The translations under genes and the position numbers were made by a program. 64,000 nt of DNA, taken from NCBI RefSeq assembly GCF_003600835.1, contig NZ_NQYC01000001.1, positions 4,239,001 through 4,303,000 of the forward strand, read 5' to 3'. Position 1 is the stretch's first letter; the number at the start of each line of letters is the position of its first letter. This document shows, piece by piece, positions 28,414 through 38,369 of this stretch. The notes below the pieces were generated by a model. It searched no databases, had not been told where the DNA came from, and saw only the letters and a program-made list of their open reading frames with translations. Source of the stretch: Bacillus sp. PK3_68 (GTDB taxonomy: Bacteria; Bacillota; Bacilli; Bacillales; Domibacillaceae).

Positions 28414-28955
28414 ATGTTTCTTGTAAAAGTTGTTTGGCTTTCTTTAGGCAAGGGCTTAACAAATAAAAAAGACCGCATATCGATGACGATGTGAAGAAGG
28501 ATTGGGAATAAAAGGGAGCCGGTAGCTAAATAAGTACGGGCAAAAATAAAACCAATGAACCCGGTAAGCAAGAAGCCTTTCCAGCCTTGATAAATGTGCC
28601 CAAATCCAAAAATAACGGCAGAGATAATGATTATATACATTGGTTGAATGTCAATTGGCAGACTCGACAGGTAATGAATAACAAACCCCCTGTAAATAAT
28701 TTCCTCGCAAACACCTGCCGTTATAGCAACGAAGATAGATAATCTTCTTTCTTGTTTAATTGTGGGCAATAAGTAGTCGATGTCTGCTGTTTGCTTGTTT
28801 AAGCGTTGTTGATAAGCCGGTATTTTCATTAGAACAAATAGTAAAATAAAGAGGCCTGCCAGAAAGCCGAAGATCATGCCGAGCGCTTCTGAATGGGGTT
28901 GCTGCGGAAGGGTTATTCCCATATCTTTAAACGTTATTTTTGTCATTACTATCAT
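28410..28955 (-). CDS. CPBP-family intramembrane metalloprotease-like protein
   Basis: 181 residues from the first available ATG, with at least four membrane segments. The three CPBP (CAAX protease/bacteriocin-processing) motifs are present: EEIIYR near residue 86, FGFGH near 118 and HIVID near 155. These supply the predicted catalytic glutamates and zinc-binding histidines. The reading frame stays open for about 58 more codons upstream to 29129, encoding further membrane segments, but without ATG, GTG or TTG. So the true protein is probably about 239 residues or has lost its start. Role unknown. Confidence 0.78.
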   Translation of the reverse strand: MIVMTKITFKDMGITLPQQPHSEALGMIFGFLAGLFILLFVLMKIPAYQQRLNKQTADIDYLLPTIKQERRLSIFVAITAGVCEEIIYRGFVIHYLSSLPIDIQPMYIIIISAVIFGFGHIYQGWKGFLLTGFIGFIFARTYLATGSLLFPILLHIVIDMRSFLFVKPLPKESQTTFTRNI

Positions 28956-29356
28956 GAGAAGGATTGCTGCTACAATCGTCCATTCTGAATAAATGGCAAA
29001 TTTAAAGAATCTTACTCTCGAAAGGGTATCTTTTCTCTCCTTTAACGGTTTTGTGTATTTAACGTCGAAGAAAGGATAAATTAAAAGAAGGAAAGCTAGT
29101 AATAAAGACTCTAAAATTAATATTGATATATAAATTTACTCCTGTTTTACCTCTATTATCTCATGAGGATGGAAATTTATGCAACTAATGACCTAAATAA
29201 CCTATCTTACTTTAGAGTAACTTTAAATTATTTTATTACTCTTTATTGCTTAATACACAAAGGTTTTTATGTTTTTAAGAATAAGTGACGGGCTAATCAT
29301 TTATCGTTATAGTAGAAATTGGAAGAATGAATATAGAGAATAGAGGGGATGGACAA
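28956..29356. other. CPBP N-terminal extension and kynU upstream region
   Basis: 28956-29129 on the minus strand is the open extension of the CPBP gene, preceded by a GGAG ribosome-site-like element at 29142-29139. 29130-29356 is the AT-rich region before kynU. It holds an inverted repeat AGAGTAA/TTACTCT (29214-29220 and 29236-29242), a possible regulator site. No other gene seen. Confidence 0.5.
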
Positions 29357-30643
29357 ATGGGTAAAAAGCAGTTTGATTCTTCTCAGGAATATGCCTGCAA
29401 GCTTGATCAACAGGATGAGCTGGCATCCTTTCGCAACGAATTTTATATTCAAGAAGGAATCATTTATCTTGATGGTAATTCGTTAGGATTACTGTCCAGA
29501 CGATCAGAAAAATCGTTGTTAGAGTTGCTAGATTCGTGGAAACAGTTCGGAATTGATGGGTGGACAAAAGGGGGTTATCCTTGGTATGACCTCTCGGAGC
29601 GGCTTGGTGGGAAGCTGGCATCGTTAGTTGGGGCACGGCCTGAGGAGGTAATAGTGACTGGTTCCACAACAACGAATCTGCATCAGATGATTGCCACCTT
29701 TTATGAGCCGGAAGGCAAACGAACAAAAATACTGGCAGATGAACTTACGTTTCCTTCTGATATCTATGCGCTACGAAGCCAGATTCAGCTGAAAGGCTAT
29801 CATCCAGAGGATCACTTGATTCGCGTACAAAGCCGCGATGGGCGTCTTATTGAAGAAGAAGATGTGATTGAAGCAATGACAGAAGAGGTGGCTTTAATCG
29901 TCTTGCCGAGCATTCTTTACCGGAGCGGGCAAATTCTTGACATAAAGCGCATAACGAAAGAAGCCCATAAACGCAACATTTTAATTGGCTTCGACCTGTG
30001 TCATTCAATTGGAGCAATTGAACACCAATTGAACGAATGGGAAGTAGACTTTGCGGTTTGGTGCCATTATAAATATTTAAATAGCGGTCCGGGCAGTGCC
30101 GGTGGATTATATGTAAATAAAAAACATTTTGGCAAGCTGCCAGGTCTTGCCGGATGGTTTGGTTCCAACAAAGAGAAACAATTTGATATGGAGCATACGT
30201 TCACGCCGGCAGAAGCGGCAGGAGCCTATCAGATCGGCACACCTCATATATTAAGTATTGCTCCATTGATCGGTTCACTCCAACTCTTTGAAGAGGCGGG
30301 TATAGAGAACCTCCGAAAAAAGTCTTTATGTATGACGCGTTATATGATCGAGCTCACTTCAGAAGAACTGAGCGAAGCCGGTTTTAAGATAGGGAATCCC
30401 TTGGAAGACAAGAGACGGGGCGGTCACATTTATTTGGAGCATAAAGAAGCTGCACGAATTTGTAAGGCGTTAAAAGTGAATGGAGTTATTCCAGATTTTC
30501 GAGCCCCTCATGGGATCAGGCTTGCTCCAGTCCCTTTATATAACACGTATGAAGAGGTGTGGAAAGCGGTGCAGATTTTAAAGAAGATTATGAAGGAGGA
30601 ACAATATAAACAGTTTGAGAATGAACGTGGCATTATTGCGTAA
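29357..30643 (+). CDS. kynU: Kynureninase
   Basis: 428 residues, PLP enzyme cleaving kynurenine to anthranilate and alanine. Motifs: [14 protein letters not shown] near residue 35, [12 protein letters not shown] near 190, and [14 protein letters not shown] near 235, where the Lys binds PLP. ATG 29357 follows GAGGGGATGG; an earlier ATG at 29327 lacks a ribosome site. No tryptophan dioxygenase or formamidase gene is adjacent, unlike usual kynABU groupings. It may work with genes elsewhere or scavenge external kynurenine. Confidence 0.92.
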   Translation: MGKKQFDSSQEYACKLDQQDELASFRNEFYIQEGIIYLDGNSLGLLSRRSEKSLLELLDSWKQFGIDGWTKGGYPWYDLSERLGGKLASLVGARPEEVIVTGSTTTNLHQMIATFYEPEGKRTKILADELTFPSDIYALRSQIQLKGYHPEDHLIRVQSRDGRLIEEEDVIEAMTEEVALIVLPSILYRSGQILDIKRITKEAHKRNILIGFDLCHSIGAIEHQLNEWEVDFAVWCHYKYLNSGPGSAGGLYVNKKHFGKLPGLAGWFGSNKEKQFDMEHTFTPAEAAGAYQIGTPHILSIAPLIGSLQLFEEAGIENLRKKSLCMTRYMIELTSEELSEAGFKIGNPLEDKRRGGHIYLEHKEAARICKALKVNGVIPDFRAPHGIRLAPVPLYNTYEEVWKAVQILKKIMKEEQYKQFENERGIIA

Positions 30644-30672
30644 GTGGGGAACTCAATCATCAATTTTTTCTG

Positions 30673-30702
30673 CCTCTGGCCTATAAAGGTCCAGGGGTTT
30701 TT
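30673..30702 (+). terminator. Terminator after kynU
   Basis: CCTCTGGCC (30673-30681) pairs with GGTCCAGGG (30688-30696), including G-U pairs, followed by TTTTTGG. Confidence 0.7.
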
Positions 30703-30857
30703 GGTGGTTGAAGAGACTCTGACTCTCTTGCTTTTAATCTAGCAATGGAACTTTCGATTGTTGTTCGGTGAATGGCTTTTCTCATTAAACAATCATATCT
30801 TCTTTAGGCTCGTCATATGATAGGTTAACTGCTTCTATTACTCTTGCAAAAAAGTTA

Positions 30858-30893
30858 AAACTCCTTTCCGCACAATAGAGCAGAAAGGAGTTT
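30858..30893. terminator. Terminator after lexA (minus strand)
   Basis: AAACTCCTTTC (30858-30868) pairs perfectly with GAAAGGAGTTT (30883-30893). On the minus strand it is followed by a T-rich stretch downstream of the lexA stop. Confidence 0.8.
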
Positions 30894-30902
30894 GTCCGGC
30901 AG

Positions 30903-31520
30903 TTAATGGATATCCCGGTAGACGCCAATCACTTTGCCAAGAATAGTAGCAGACGACAGAATAATTGGTTCCATGGATGAATTTTCAGGTTGAAGGCGAA
31001 TAAAGTCTTTTTCTTTAAAAAAGCGTTTAACGGTGGCTTCGTTTTCCTCGGTCATCGCTACAACTATTTCGCCATTTTTGGCTGTCTGTTGCTGGCGTAC
31101 GACGACATAATCACCATTTAGAATGCCGGCTTCAATCATACTGTCGCCCATGATTTCCAGCATAAATACATTGTCATCGGCAGGTGCAAGCCGCTCCGGT
31201 AAAGGAAAATATTCTTCAATATTTTCGATGGCGGTAATAGGCATTCCGGCTGTTACTTTCCCGATTAATGGCACACTTACTACTTTTTGTCTCGGTACGC
31301 TTTCTTCCAATTCCAATATTTCGATCGCGCGTGGTTTCGTTGGATCGCGGCGGATCAGTCCTTTGCTCTCCAGACGAGAAAGATGGCCATGGACAGTGGA
31401 GCTGGATGCCAATCCAACTGCTTCCCCGATCTCGCGCACGGAAGGAGGATAGCCTTTTGCTTTAACTTCAAGCTTGATGAAGTCCAAAATATCTTGCTGC
31501 CTCTTCGATAATTTTGTCAT
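30903..31520 (-). CDS. lexA: SOS repressor LexA
   Basis: 205 residues. Winged helix at 1-65 ([20 protein letters not shown]), then the self-cleaving peptidase domain. The scissile bond is Ala91-Gly92 in VTAGMP. The dyad is Ser127 (GDSMIE) and Lys165 (ATVKRF). RecA filaments trigger its self-cleavage, releasing SOS genes. Divergent from yneA, with three SOS boxes between them, as in B. subtilis. Confidence 0.97.
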   Translation of the reverse strand: MTKLSKRQQDILDFIKLEVKAKGYPPSVREIGEAVGLASSSTVHGHLSRLESKGLIRRDPTKPRAIEILELEESVPRQKVVSVPLIGKVTAGMPITAIENIEEYFPLPERLAPADDNVFMLEIMGDSMIEAGILNGDYVVVRQQQTAKNGEIVVAMTEENEATVKRFFKEKDFIRLQPENSSMEPIILSSATILGKVIGVYRDIH

Positions 31521-31553
31521 TTGTCTGCACCTCTTAGATTATCTCTTTTCTGT

Positions 31554-31582
31554 ATTATAACATGTCACTTTTTAGGATACAA
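31554..31582 (-). promoter_or_regulatory. lexA promoter
   Basis: On the minus strand, TTGTAT (31582-31577), a 17-nt spacer, then TATAAT (31559-31554). An SOS box overlaps the -35, so lexA represses itself. Confidence 0.7.
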
Positions 31583-31593
31583 ACATAAGTTCG
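31580..31593. promoter_or_regulatory. SOS box 1 (LexA site)
   Basis: CAAACATAAGTTCG matches CGAAC-N4-GTTCG with one mismatch and overlaps the lexA -35. Confidence 0.75.
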
Positions 31594-31602
31594 AATGAAA
31601 TC

Positions 31603-31631
31603 TTGACTCAAACAAATGTTCCTATTAAAAT
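31603..31631 (+). promoter_or_regulatory. yneA promoter
   Basis: TTGACT (31603-31608), a 17-nt spacer, then TAAAAT (31626-31631). SOS box 2 fills most of the spacer. Confidence 0.7.
31609..31622. promoter_or_regulatory. SOS box 2 (LexA site)
   Basis: CAAACAAATGTTCC differs at one position from CGAACRNRYGTTYC and lies between the yneA -35 and -10. Confidence 0.75.
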
Positions 31632-31644
31632 AAAGATAAATATA

Positions 31645-31658
31645 CGAACGAGTATTCG
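31645..31658. promoter_or_regulatory. SOS box 3 (LexA site)
   Basis: CGAACGAGTATTCG differs at one position from CGAAC-N4-GTTCG. It lies just downstream of the yneA start region and before its ribosome site. Confidence 0.75.
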
Positions 31659-31675
31659 CTTGAAGGGGATGTTGA

Positions 31676-31999
31676 ATGATGAAAGTGTTTGTTAAAAAGA
31701 ATTCTTTTGTTCTGTTATTTATGGCTGTTACAATTATGGCAGGAAGCATGCTGATCTTTAATGTGAGTGAGAAACGTCTTCCTTACGAAGAAATCACCGT
31801 ACGGGAAGGGGACTCTCTCTGGAGCATTGCCAGACAGTATAATAACAGCAAGGAAATGGAAGAAGAGGACTTTATCATGTGGATACAAAAAGAGAACAAG
31901 CTGCATTCCGTTAAAATATTACCGGGAGACACTCTCGTTATTCCCATTACTTCGCATTCATCTCATACTGGCGGCCAGATCGCTTTTAAAGGAGAGTAA
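31676..31999 (+). CDS. yneA: SOS-induced cell division suppressor YneA
   Basis: 107 residues. A membrane segment at about 10-30 is followed by a LysM domain (EITVREGDSLWSIARQYNN, then VKILPGDTLVIPI). YneA delays septation during DNA damage in B. subtilis. GAAGGGG precedes a double ATG (31676/31679). Divergent from lexA and overlapped by LexA boxes, so it should be induced by DNA damage. yneB and ynzC follow as in B. subtilis. Confidence 0.92.
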   Translation: MMKVFVKKNSFVLLFMAVTIMAGSMLIFNVSEKRLPYEEITVREGDSLWSIARQYNNSKEMEEEDFIMWIQKENKLHSVKILPGDTLVIPITSHSSHTGGQIAFKGE

Positions 32000-32662
<663 letters not shown>

Positions 32663-32773
32663 GCATCTTTCTTGTTTATTCCTTTCCCTTTTAATAAAAT
32701 AAAGGTAAGAATATATTAAAGAAAAAGAAAGGAGAGTCTGCTGATTTATAACGAATTGGCAGTAACCCCATCT

Positions 32774-33007
32774 ATGCTTTCTCAAGATAAACTAGCTCGT
32801 ATTAATGAGCTTTCCAAGAAATCAAAAACTGAAGGGCTGTCCGCAGAGGAACAAGCAGAGCAGACAAGCCTGCGCCAAGAATACTTACGTGCTTTTCGCT
32901 CGTCCATGAAAAATACAGTGGAATCGGTGCGTATTTTTGATCCTGAAGGCAATGAAGTGACACCTGAAAAAATTAAAGACATTCAAAAACGTAAAAGAAT
33001 GCATTAA
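32774..33007 (+). CDS. ynzC: DUF896 protein YnzC
   Basis: 77 residues from ATG 32774, the length of B. subtilis YnzC: an N-terminal helical hairpin (KLARINELSKKSKTEGLSAE) and the conserved EYLRAFRSSMKNT and DPEGNEVTPEKIK. Part of the lexA-regulated group in B. subtilis; function unknown. No ribosome site lies before this ATG. A good GGAGAG is 38 nt upstream, with the frame open from CTG 32741/ATT 32744 and TTG 32756, so initiation may be unusual. Confidence 0.88.
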   Translation: MLSQDKLARINELSKKSKTEGLSAEEQAEQTSLRQEYLRAFRSSMKNTVESVRIFDPEGNEVTPEKIKDIQKRKRMH

Positions 33008-33150
33008 TGAGCCGGCAAACGCTGGCTTTTTTATATGGAGTAAACGGAAAAGAAAATGACAAATAATAGATCTTCTCAGACATCTTGTATATTTTGATAA
33101 AGACCTATATATTAAGAAGGAACAATATTTGTAAGGAAAGGGAGTTTTCC

Positions 33151-35157
33151 ATGTTTGATACAGTTGATCAATTAGCAGTGAATACGATCCGCACACTTTC
33201 TATAGATGCGATTGAAAAAGCGAATTCTGGGCATCCGGGTCTGCCGATGGGAGCTGCTCCAATGGCTTATACATTGTGGAGCCGTTACATGAACCACAAC
33301 CCGAAAAATTCAAAATGGTTTAACCGTGACCGTTTCGTTTTGTCAGCAGGACACGGGTCTATGCTGTTATATAGCCTTCTGCATTTATCGGGCTATGATT
33401 TATCAATGGATGAAATTAAAAATTTCCGCCAATGGGGCAGTAAAACACCAGGACATCCAGAATACGGACACACGGACGGTGTAGAAGCAACGACCGGTCC
33501 TCTTGGCCAAGGGATTGCTATGGCAGTTGGAATGGCAATGGCAGAGAGACACTTAGCTGCCGTCTATAATAAGGACCAATATAACGTAGTCAATCATTAT
33601 ACATACACACTTTGCGGTGATGGAGACTTAATGGAAGGTGTGGCTTCCGAAGCAGCTTCCCTTGCAGGTCATCTAAAGCTCGGCCGTTTAATTGCTTTAT
33701 ATGATTCCAATGATATTTCTCTTGATGGCGATCTTGATAAGTCCTTCTCTGAAAGTGTGAAAGACCGCTTTAAAGCCTATGGATGGCAGTATCTCCGTGT
33801 TGAAGACGGAAATGACATGGAAGAGATCTCCAGAGCGATTGAAGAAGCGCAAAAAGACGAATCACGGCCAACACTGATTGAAGTAAAAACAGTTATCGGA
33901 TATGGCTCACCTAATAAATCCGGTAAGTCAGACGTACATGGAGCGCCGCTTGGCGAAGATGAAATGAAGCTGACAAAAGAGTATTACAAATGGACATTTG
34001 AGCAGGATTTTCACGTGCCTGAGGAAGTATACGGCCGTTTTGAAGAACTGATTGTTCAAAAAGGCCAAGCTGTTGAGCAGGATTGGAACCAGCTGTTTGA
34101 AGAATATAAAAAGCAATTCCCTGAACTTGGCCAGCAGCTTCAGGCTGCGATAAACGGAGAGTTAGCCGAAGGATGGGACAAAGATATCCCATCTTACGAA
34201 GAAGGTAAATCGTTAGCAAGCCGGGCTTCATCAGGAGAAGTATTAAATGCGATTGCAAGGAACCTTCCAACTTTCATCGGCGGATCTGCTGATTTGGCCG
34301 GCTCTAATAAAACAACCATAAAAAATGAAAAAGACTTCTCACCTGTTGCTTATGAAGGCCGTAACATTTGGTTTGGCGTACGGGAGTTTGCAATGGGAGC
34401 GGCGATGAACGGAATGGCGCTTCACGGCGGTCTGCAAGTGTTCGGCGGAACATTCTTCGTATTCTCCGATTACGTACGTCCGGCGATCCGTCTATCAGCT
34501 TTGATGGGGCTGCCTGTTACTTATGTGTTTACTCATGATAGTATTGCGGTGGGAGAAGACGGACCGACGCATGAGCCGATTGAGCATTTATCCGCTCTTC
34601 GCTCCATGCCGAATCTTTCGGTTGTCCGCCCGGCGGATGCGAATGAGACAGCTGCTGCTTGGAAGTTGGCTGTTTCTTCGGAATCAACACCGACTGTGCT
34701 TGTGCTGACTCGTCAAAACTTGCCGACTATTCGAGGCACTTCCGAAACAGCGACAGAAGGAGTGTCAAAAGGGGCTTATGTTATTTCAGCAGCCGAAAAA
34801 GAGCAGGCAGACTTGCTGTTGCTGGCTACCGGATCGGAAGTGAGCTTAGCGGTGGAAGCACAAAAAGCTCTCCAGCAGGAAGGCATCCATGCGTCTGTTG
34901 TCAGCATGCCGTCATGGGATCGCTTTGAGAAACAAAGTCAGGAATATAAGCGCTCTGTTCTTCCAAAAGAAGTGAAAAAGCGCCTTGCGATTGAAATGGG
35001 CTCTTCCCTTGGATGGGAACGTTACACAGGAGATGAAGGCGAGATTATCGCTATTGACCGATTTGGCGCTTCCGCTCCTGGAAATAAAGTGATGACTGAA
35101 TATGGTTTTACAGTTGAACATGTAGTTTCACGGGCAAAAGAACTGTTCAATAAATAA
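33151..35157 (+). CDS. tkt: Transketolase
   Basis: 668 residues, thiamine diphosphate enzyme of the pentose phosphate pathway, exchanging two-carbon units between sugar phosphates. [16 protein letters not shown] near residue 25 and the ThDP motif [14 protein letters not shown] near 155 (GDG...N) are clear. [16 protein letters not shown] near 460 is the transketolase signature. ATG 33151 has GGAAAGGGAG upstream; the longer frame from 33085 does not resemble the family. Confidence 0.97.
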   Translation: MFDTVDQLAVNTIRTLSIDAIEKANSGHPGLPMGAAPMAYTLWSRYMNHNPKNSKWFNRDRFVLSAGHGSMLLYSLLHLSGYDLSMDEIKNFRQWGSKTPGHPEYGHTDGVEATTGPLGQGIAMAVGMAMAERHLAAVYNKDQYNVVNHYTYTLCGDGDLMEGVASEAASLAGHLKLGRLIALYDSNDISLDGDLDKSFSESVKDRFKAYGWQYLRVEDGNDMEEISRAIEEAQKDESRPTLIEVKTVIGYGSPNKSGKSDVHGAPLGEDEMKLTKEYYKWTFEQDFHVPEEVYGRFEELIVQKGQAVEQDWNQLFEEYKKQFPELGQQLQAAINGELAEGWDKDIPSYEEGKSLASRASSGEVLNAIARNLPTFIGGSADLAGSNKTTIKNEKDFSPVAYEGRNIWFGVREFAMGAAMNGMALHGGLQVFGGTFFVFSDYVRPAIRLSALMGLPVTYVFTHDSIAVGEDGPTHEPIEHLSALRSMPNLSVVRPADANETAAAWKLAVSSESTPTVLVLTRQNLPTIRGTSETATEGVSKGAYVISAAEKEQADLLLLATGSEVSLAVEAQKALQQEGIHASVVSMPSWDRFEKQSQEYKRSVLPKEVKKRLAIEMGSSLGWERYTGDEGEIIAIDRFGASAPGNKVMTEYGFTVEHVVSRAKELFNK

Positions 35158-35172
35158 GAAGATACATGAGAA

Positions 35173-35210
35173 AGGCTGGGGTAGCTGTAAAGCAACCCCG
35201 GCTTTTTTTT
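35173..35210 (+). terminator. Terminator after tkt
   Basis: An imperfect GGCTGGGGT / ACCCCGGCT stem followed by T8. Confidence 0.75.
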
Positions 35211-35354
35211 GTGTTGAAAAGTGAATATAGATTTGAATCGCGTGCCATTCTGACCCAATCGACAAAACTAGTGAACGTTTTTTCCAAAATTCAACAACCT
35301 TGACGATGGTTCTTTCTTATAATAAGGAAAAGGACAAGCAGGAGGTAAAAGTAA

Positions 35355-35801
35355 ATGAGAAGCTATCAAATTTACTGGATCGGAGAAGAATTCGCTCATT
35401 ATTTTTACGGGCGTGAACAGAACTTTTTTCAGTTATTTTTTGAAAGCTCTATCGGACAAAAAAGTGAGAAGAATATAGTGGAAAAGCAAATTCAATATAT
35501 TACAAAAGAATTTTCGATGCGATCCCTCGCCTCTATTTTGAAAGAAGCGTTAATGGGTAAAGACAGCTTTGCGGTTGAAAAAAACAACCTTTTTACGATT
35601 GAACTTCCAGAAAAGAAGGGGAAAGCCGTTTTGTCCGCTGAGGCGAAATGCCTTCACTTGAAGGCACGGGGAAGTTACGAAGCGGAGACCGTTTTCTTTT
35701 ATTCCTTAAAAAAGTTGAATGCTTGTCTCTTCGCTGTTGATTTCGAACGAAAGAATTATGGCTGGCTCGAGCCGATCAGGAAAGAAAATTTATTTAAGTA
35801 A
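35355..35801 (+). CDS. sirA: Sporulation inhibitor of replication SirA
   Basis: 148 residues, equal in length to B. subtilis SirA (YneE). SirA binds DnaA domain I when sporulation starts and stops new rounds of replication. Conserved features include the start YQIYWIGEEFAHYFYGRE, QIQYITKEF, and the C-terminal AETVFFYSLKK with DFERKNYGWLEP. AGGAGG precedes the ATG. A Spo0A site would be expected upstream but I could not identify one with confidence. Confidence 0.9.
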   Translation: MRSYQIYWIGEEFAHYFYGREQNFFQLFFESSIGQKSEKNIVEKQIQYITKEFSMRSLASILKEALMGKDSFAVEKNNLFTIELPEKKGKAVLSAEAKCLHLKARGSYEAETVFFYSLKKLNACLFAVDFERKNYGWLEPIRKENLFK

Positions 35802-35881
35802 AGAAAATTTCTCTTTCATGTTGTATAATATCCTTTGGTTTAGTAAACTTTTAGTAGACGACATGAAGGAGGAAGTAGTAT

Positions 35882-36097
35882 ATGTGGTATGTACTCGTCG
35901 GGATTCTGGCTCTGATTGCCGGAGTTGCGCTTGGATTTTTTATAGCCCGTAAATACATGATGGACTATTTAAAAAAGAATCCGCCAATTAATGAACAAAT
36001 GCTGCGAATGATGATGATGCAGATGGGCCAAAAGCCTTCGCAGAAAAAAATAAATCAAATGATGGCACAAATGAACAAGCAATTTGATAATAAATAA
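35882..36097 (+). CDS. yneF: UPF0154 membrane protein YneF
   Basis: 71 residues with one N-terminal membrane helix (3-24, [20 protein letters not shown]). A cytoplasmic tail follows with [20 protein letters not shown] and [11 protein letters not shown], the family signature. Conserved in Firmicutes, function unknown. GAAGGAGG lies upstream. The same neighbour order (tkt-sirA-yneF) is found in B. subtilis. Confidence 0.92.
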   Translation: MWYVLVGILALIAGVALGFFIARKYMMDYLKKNPPINEQMLRMMMMQMGQKPSQKKINQMMAQMNKQFDNK

Positions 36098-36151
36098 ACG
36101 GCGCTCGGTTATTGAGTGCTTTTATTTTTTAGATTTTGTAAAAATAAGCAT

Positions 36152-36189
36152 AAAAATGAGCAGATGTTTTTGGGACTCTGCTCATTTTT
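36152..36189. terminator. Bidirectional terminator between yneF and ynzD
   Basis: AAAAATGAGCAGA (36152-36164) pairs perfectly with TCTGCTCATTTTT (36177-36189). A smaller hairpin GCGCTC/GAGTGC just after yneF may also help. Confidence 0.82.
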
Positions 36190-36380
36190 TAATTAGGTAC
36201 TTGTTTTTGATAAAGAGGGACCGAAGAATGAACGTATTTGCGATCGTAGTCATTTAACAAAAGATCAAGCTCTTGGCTGCATTTAACGGCAAGCGGAGAG
36301 TTTAATCCTTTAACAGTGACAATGTGAAATAGCTCCAACCGCTTTTTCTCTATAGCATCCAATAAGTCGTCTTTATGCAC
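36189..36380 (-). CDS. ynzD: Spo0E-like aspartyl-phosphate phosphatase (YnzD-like)
   Basis: 63 residues. Short helical-hairpin phosphatase that dephosphorylates Spo0A~P (or a related response regulator), delaying sporulation. The family signature SQELDLLLNDY is present at about residues 35-45, and LDAIEKKRLEL forms the first helix. It has the same place and orientation as B. subtilis ynzD. The stop codon lies at the edge of the shared terminator. Confidence 0.85.
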   Translation of the reverse strand: MHKDDLLDAIEKKRLELFHIVTVKGLNSPLAVKCSQELDLLLNDYDRKYVHSSVPLYQKQVPN

Positions 36381-36589
36381 GGCGGAAAGTCCTTTCTATG
36401 CAATAATAGGTCAGTGTTCGTTGGTTTCTCTAGTATACCCAATCTTTTACTTTTTTTCAAAAACAAAGTTACTTTAAATTGAGGGATTTCCTTTTTTCGG
36501 AAGGATGGGGACACAAATTATTCATATCTCTTTCTTTCGATTCCTGCTTGAAACTTTGTTACAATATCAATGAAAGGCAGGAGGTTTGA

Positions 36590-37297
36590 TTGAACGATCT
36601 TAACTTTTTATTAGCTTTTGGAGCAGGGTTTCTCAGTTTTATTTCACCATGCTGCTTGCCTCTCTATCCCGCATTTCTTTCTTATATTACGGGCATGAGC
36701 GTTAGTGAATTAAAAAATGAGAATAAAATGCTGCAAAAAAGAAGTTTGCTGCATACGTTGTTTTTTCTGCTCGGTTTTTCTTTAATATTTATATCATTGG
36801 GTTTTGCTTCGACTGTTATCGGCAATATACTGGCTCAGTACCAGGATTTAATTAGACAGATTGGTGCCATCTTTATTGTATTTTTCGGTTTAGTTGTGAC
36901 GGGTATTTTGCAGCCGAAATTTTTGATGACCGAACGGCGGCTTGAATTCAAAAATCGTCCGAGCGGCTATCTGGGCTCCTTGTTAATCGGCCTCGCATTC
37001 GCTGCAGGTTGGACACCGTGTACTGGGCCTATTTTATTGTCAGTTTTTGCTCTTGCGGCAAGCAATCCGGGATCAGGACTTTTATATATGATTGCCTATA
37101 CGCTAGGATTTTCTATTCCGTTCTTTATACTTTCTTTCTTTATCGGCCGCATGAAATGGATTCGCACCCACAGTGGAATCATTATGAAGGTTGGCGGTTA
37201 TATTATGATTGTCATGGGAGTCGTACTTTTCTTTGATTGGATGACAAAAATTATTATTTTCTTGAGCCCGTTGTTTGGCGGCTTTACTGGATTTTAA
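36590..37297 (+). CDS. ccdA: Cytochrome c biogenesis protein CcdA
   Basis: 235 residues with six membrane segments. Passes reducing power from cytoplasmic thioredoxin to extracytoplasmic thiol proteins such as ResA and StoA. Catalytic cysteines lie in [11 protein letters not shown] near residue 22 and [10 protein letters not shown] near 143. The TTG start follows GGCAGGAGG. In B. subtilis this gene is needed for cytochrome c maturation and efficient sporulation, and is followed by yneI and yneJ exactly as here. Confidence 0.95.
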   Translation: MNDLNFLLAFGAGFLSFISPCCLPLYPAFLSYITGMSVSELKNENKMLQKRSLLHTLFFLLGFSLIFISLGFASTVIGNILAQYQDLIRQIGAIFIVFFGLVVTGILQPKFLMTERRLEFKNRPSGYLGSLLIGLAFAAGWTPCTGPILLSVFALAASNPGSGLLYMIAYTLGFSIPFFILSFFIGRMKWIRTHSGIIMKVGGYIMIVMGVVLFFDWMTKIIIFLSPLFGGFTGF

Positions 37298-37393
37298 CTT
37301 TATCTATTGATTGCCTTCTTTTGTGTAAACAGGTATATTTAGGATAAAGACATATGTTACATTATTTTCCAGACAAGAGGGGGCATCAAGCCA

Positions 37394-37753
37394 GTGGCAG
37401 GGGTATTAGTTGTAGACGATACAAAATTTATGAGAGTGACACTGATAGATATGTTGACGAATTTGCGCCATCAGGTTTTAGGGGAGGCTGAAAACGGGGA
37501 AGAAGCGGTACGACAATATCGAAAACTAAGGCCAGACATCGTTATTATGGACATTACCATGCCTATTATGAATGGTATTAAAGCATCGAAACGAATCTTA
37601 TCAGAATTTCCTCAAGCAAAAATTATCATTTGCTCAGCGATGGGGCAGCAAAAGATGGTAATGGAAGCGATTGAAGCGGGAGCAAAAGACTTCGTTACTA
37701 AGCCCTTTGATGAGGTTCGGGTAAATGAGGCATTACGCCGTTTAATAGATTAA
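37394..37753 (+). CDS. yneI: Single-domain response regulator YneI (CheY-like)
   Basis: 119 residues, receiver domain only. The acidic pair is D8-D9 (VVDDTKFMR), the phosphorylated Asp is about 53 (DIVIMDITMP), and the conserved lysine is in FVTKPFDE near 103. There is no output domain, so it must act by protein contact. It sits between ccdA and yneJ as in B. subtilis; no kinase gene is adjacent. GTG start. Confidence 0.92.
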   Translation: MAGVLVVDDTKFMRVTLIDMLTNLRHQVLGEAENGEEAVRQYRKLRPDIVIMDITMPIMNGIKASKRILSEFPQAKIIICSAMGQQKMVMEAIEAGAKDFVTKPFDEVRVNEALRRLID

Positions 37754-37831
37754 GCTGTTTTGAACGGAGGCGGCTTTTGTCTTTTCCAAAAAAATTGATT
37801 ATAATAACTAAGCAAATGTAAAAGATAAGGA

Positions 37832-38332
37832 ATGATGAAGATGATGCTTGTTGCTTCATCCGTTTTAGCAGTAATCATGGGAATTACAGTGATATTTGTT
37901 CGTATGAAGGCCTCTAAGAAACCGACATCGGCCAATAAAATTATGCTCCCTCCGCTCTTTATGAGCACAGGAGCGCTTATGTTTATTATACCGGAGTTTC
38001 GGGTCACGTTTATGGAGTTGTTGGAAGCCGTAGTTGTAGGGATGTTATTTTCGATCTTATTAATTAAAACTTCAAATTTTGAAATTCGTAATGATGATAT
38101 TTATTTAAAGCGATCAAAAGCGTTTCCTATTATTTTAATTACCCTGCTAATCATTCGGGTCGTCGGCAAGGTTGTGCTGAGTTCAACGATTCATCTTGGC
38201 CAATTAAGCGGAATGTTTTTCCTTCTTGCCTTTTCAATGATCATCCCATGGCGCATTGCTATGTACAGACAATATCGAAGCTTGCGGACTAAATTAGATC
38301 AAGATTCACTTGGTGGAAATCCGCTTTCATGA
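37832..38332 (+). CDS. yneJ: CcdC/YneJ-family membrane protein
   Basis: 166 residues with four or five membrane segments and a basic patch KASKKPTSANKIMLPP near residue 27, followed by LFMSTGALMFIIPEFR. Matches the CcdC/YneJ family found next to ccdA and yneI. A link to cytochrome c maturation has been proposed from this clustering but no activity is known. ATG 37832 follows AAGGAATG. Ends in a terminator shared with yneK. Confidence 0.88.
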   Translation: MMKMMLVASSVLAVIMGITVIFVRMKASKKPTSANKIMLPPLFMSTGALMFIIPEFRVTFMELLEAVVVGMLFSILLIKTSNFEIRNDDIYLKRSKAFPIILITLLIIRVVGKVVLSSTIHLGQLSGMFFLLAFSMIIPWRIAMYRQYRSLRTKLDQDSLGGNPLS

Positions 38333-38333
38333 A

Positions 38334-38369
38334 AAAAAGAGCTTGCGTTTGATGCCGCAAGCTCTTTTT
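38334..38369. terminator. Bidirectional terminator between yneJ and yneK
   Basis: AAAAAGAGCTTGCG (38334-38347) pairs with CGCAAGCTCTTTTT (38356-38369), a perfect 14-bp stem. Confidence 0.9.

Noticed and set aside
30703-30857. 34-codon minus-strand frame downstream of lexA
   Set aside because: Too short and no ribosome site or family likeness.
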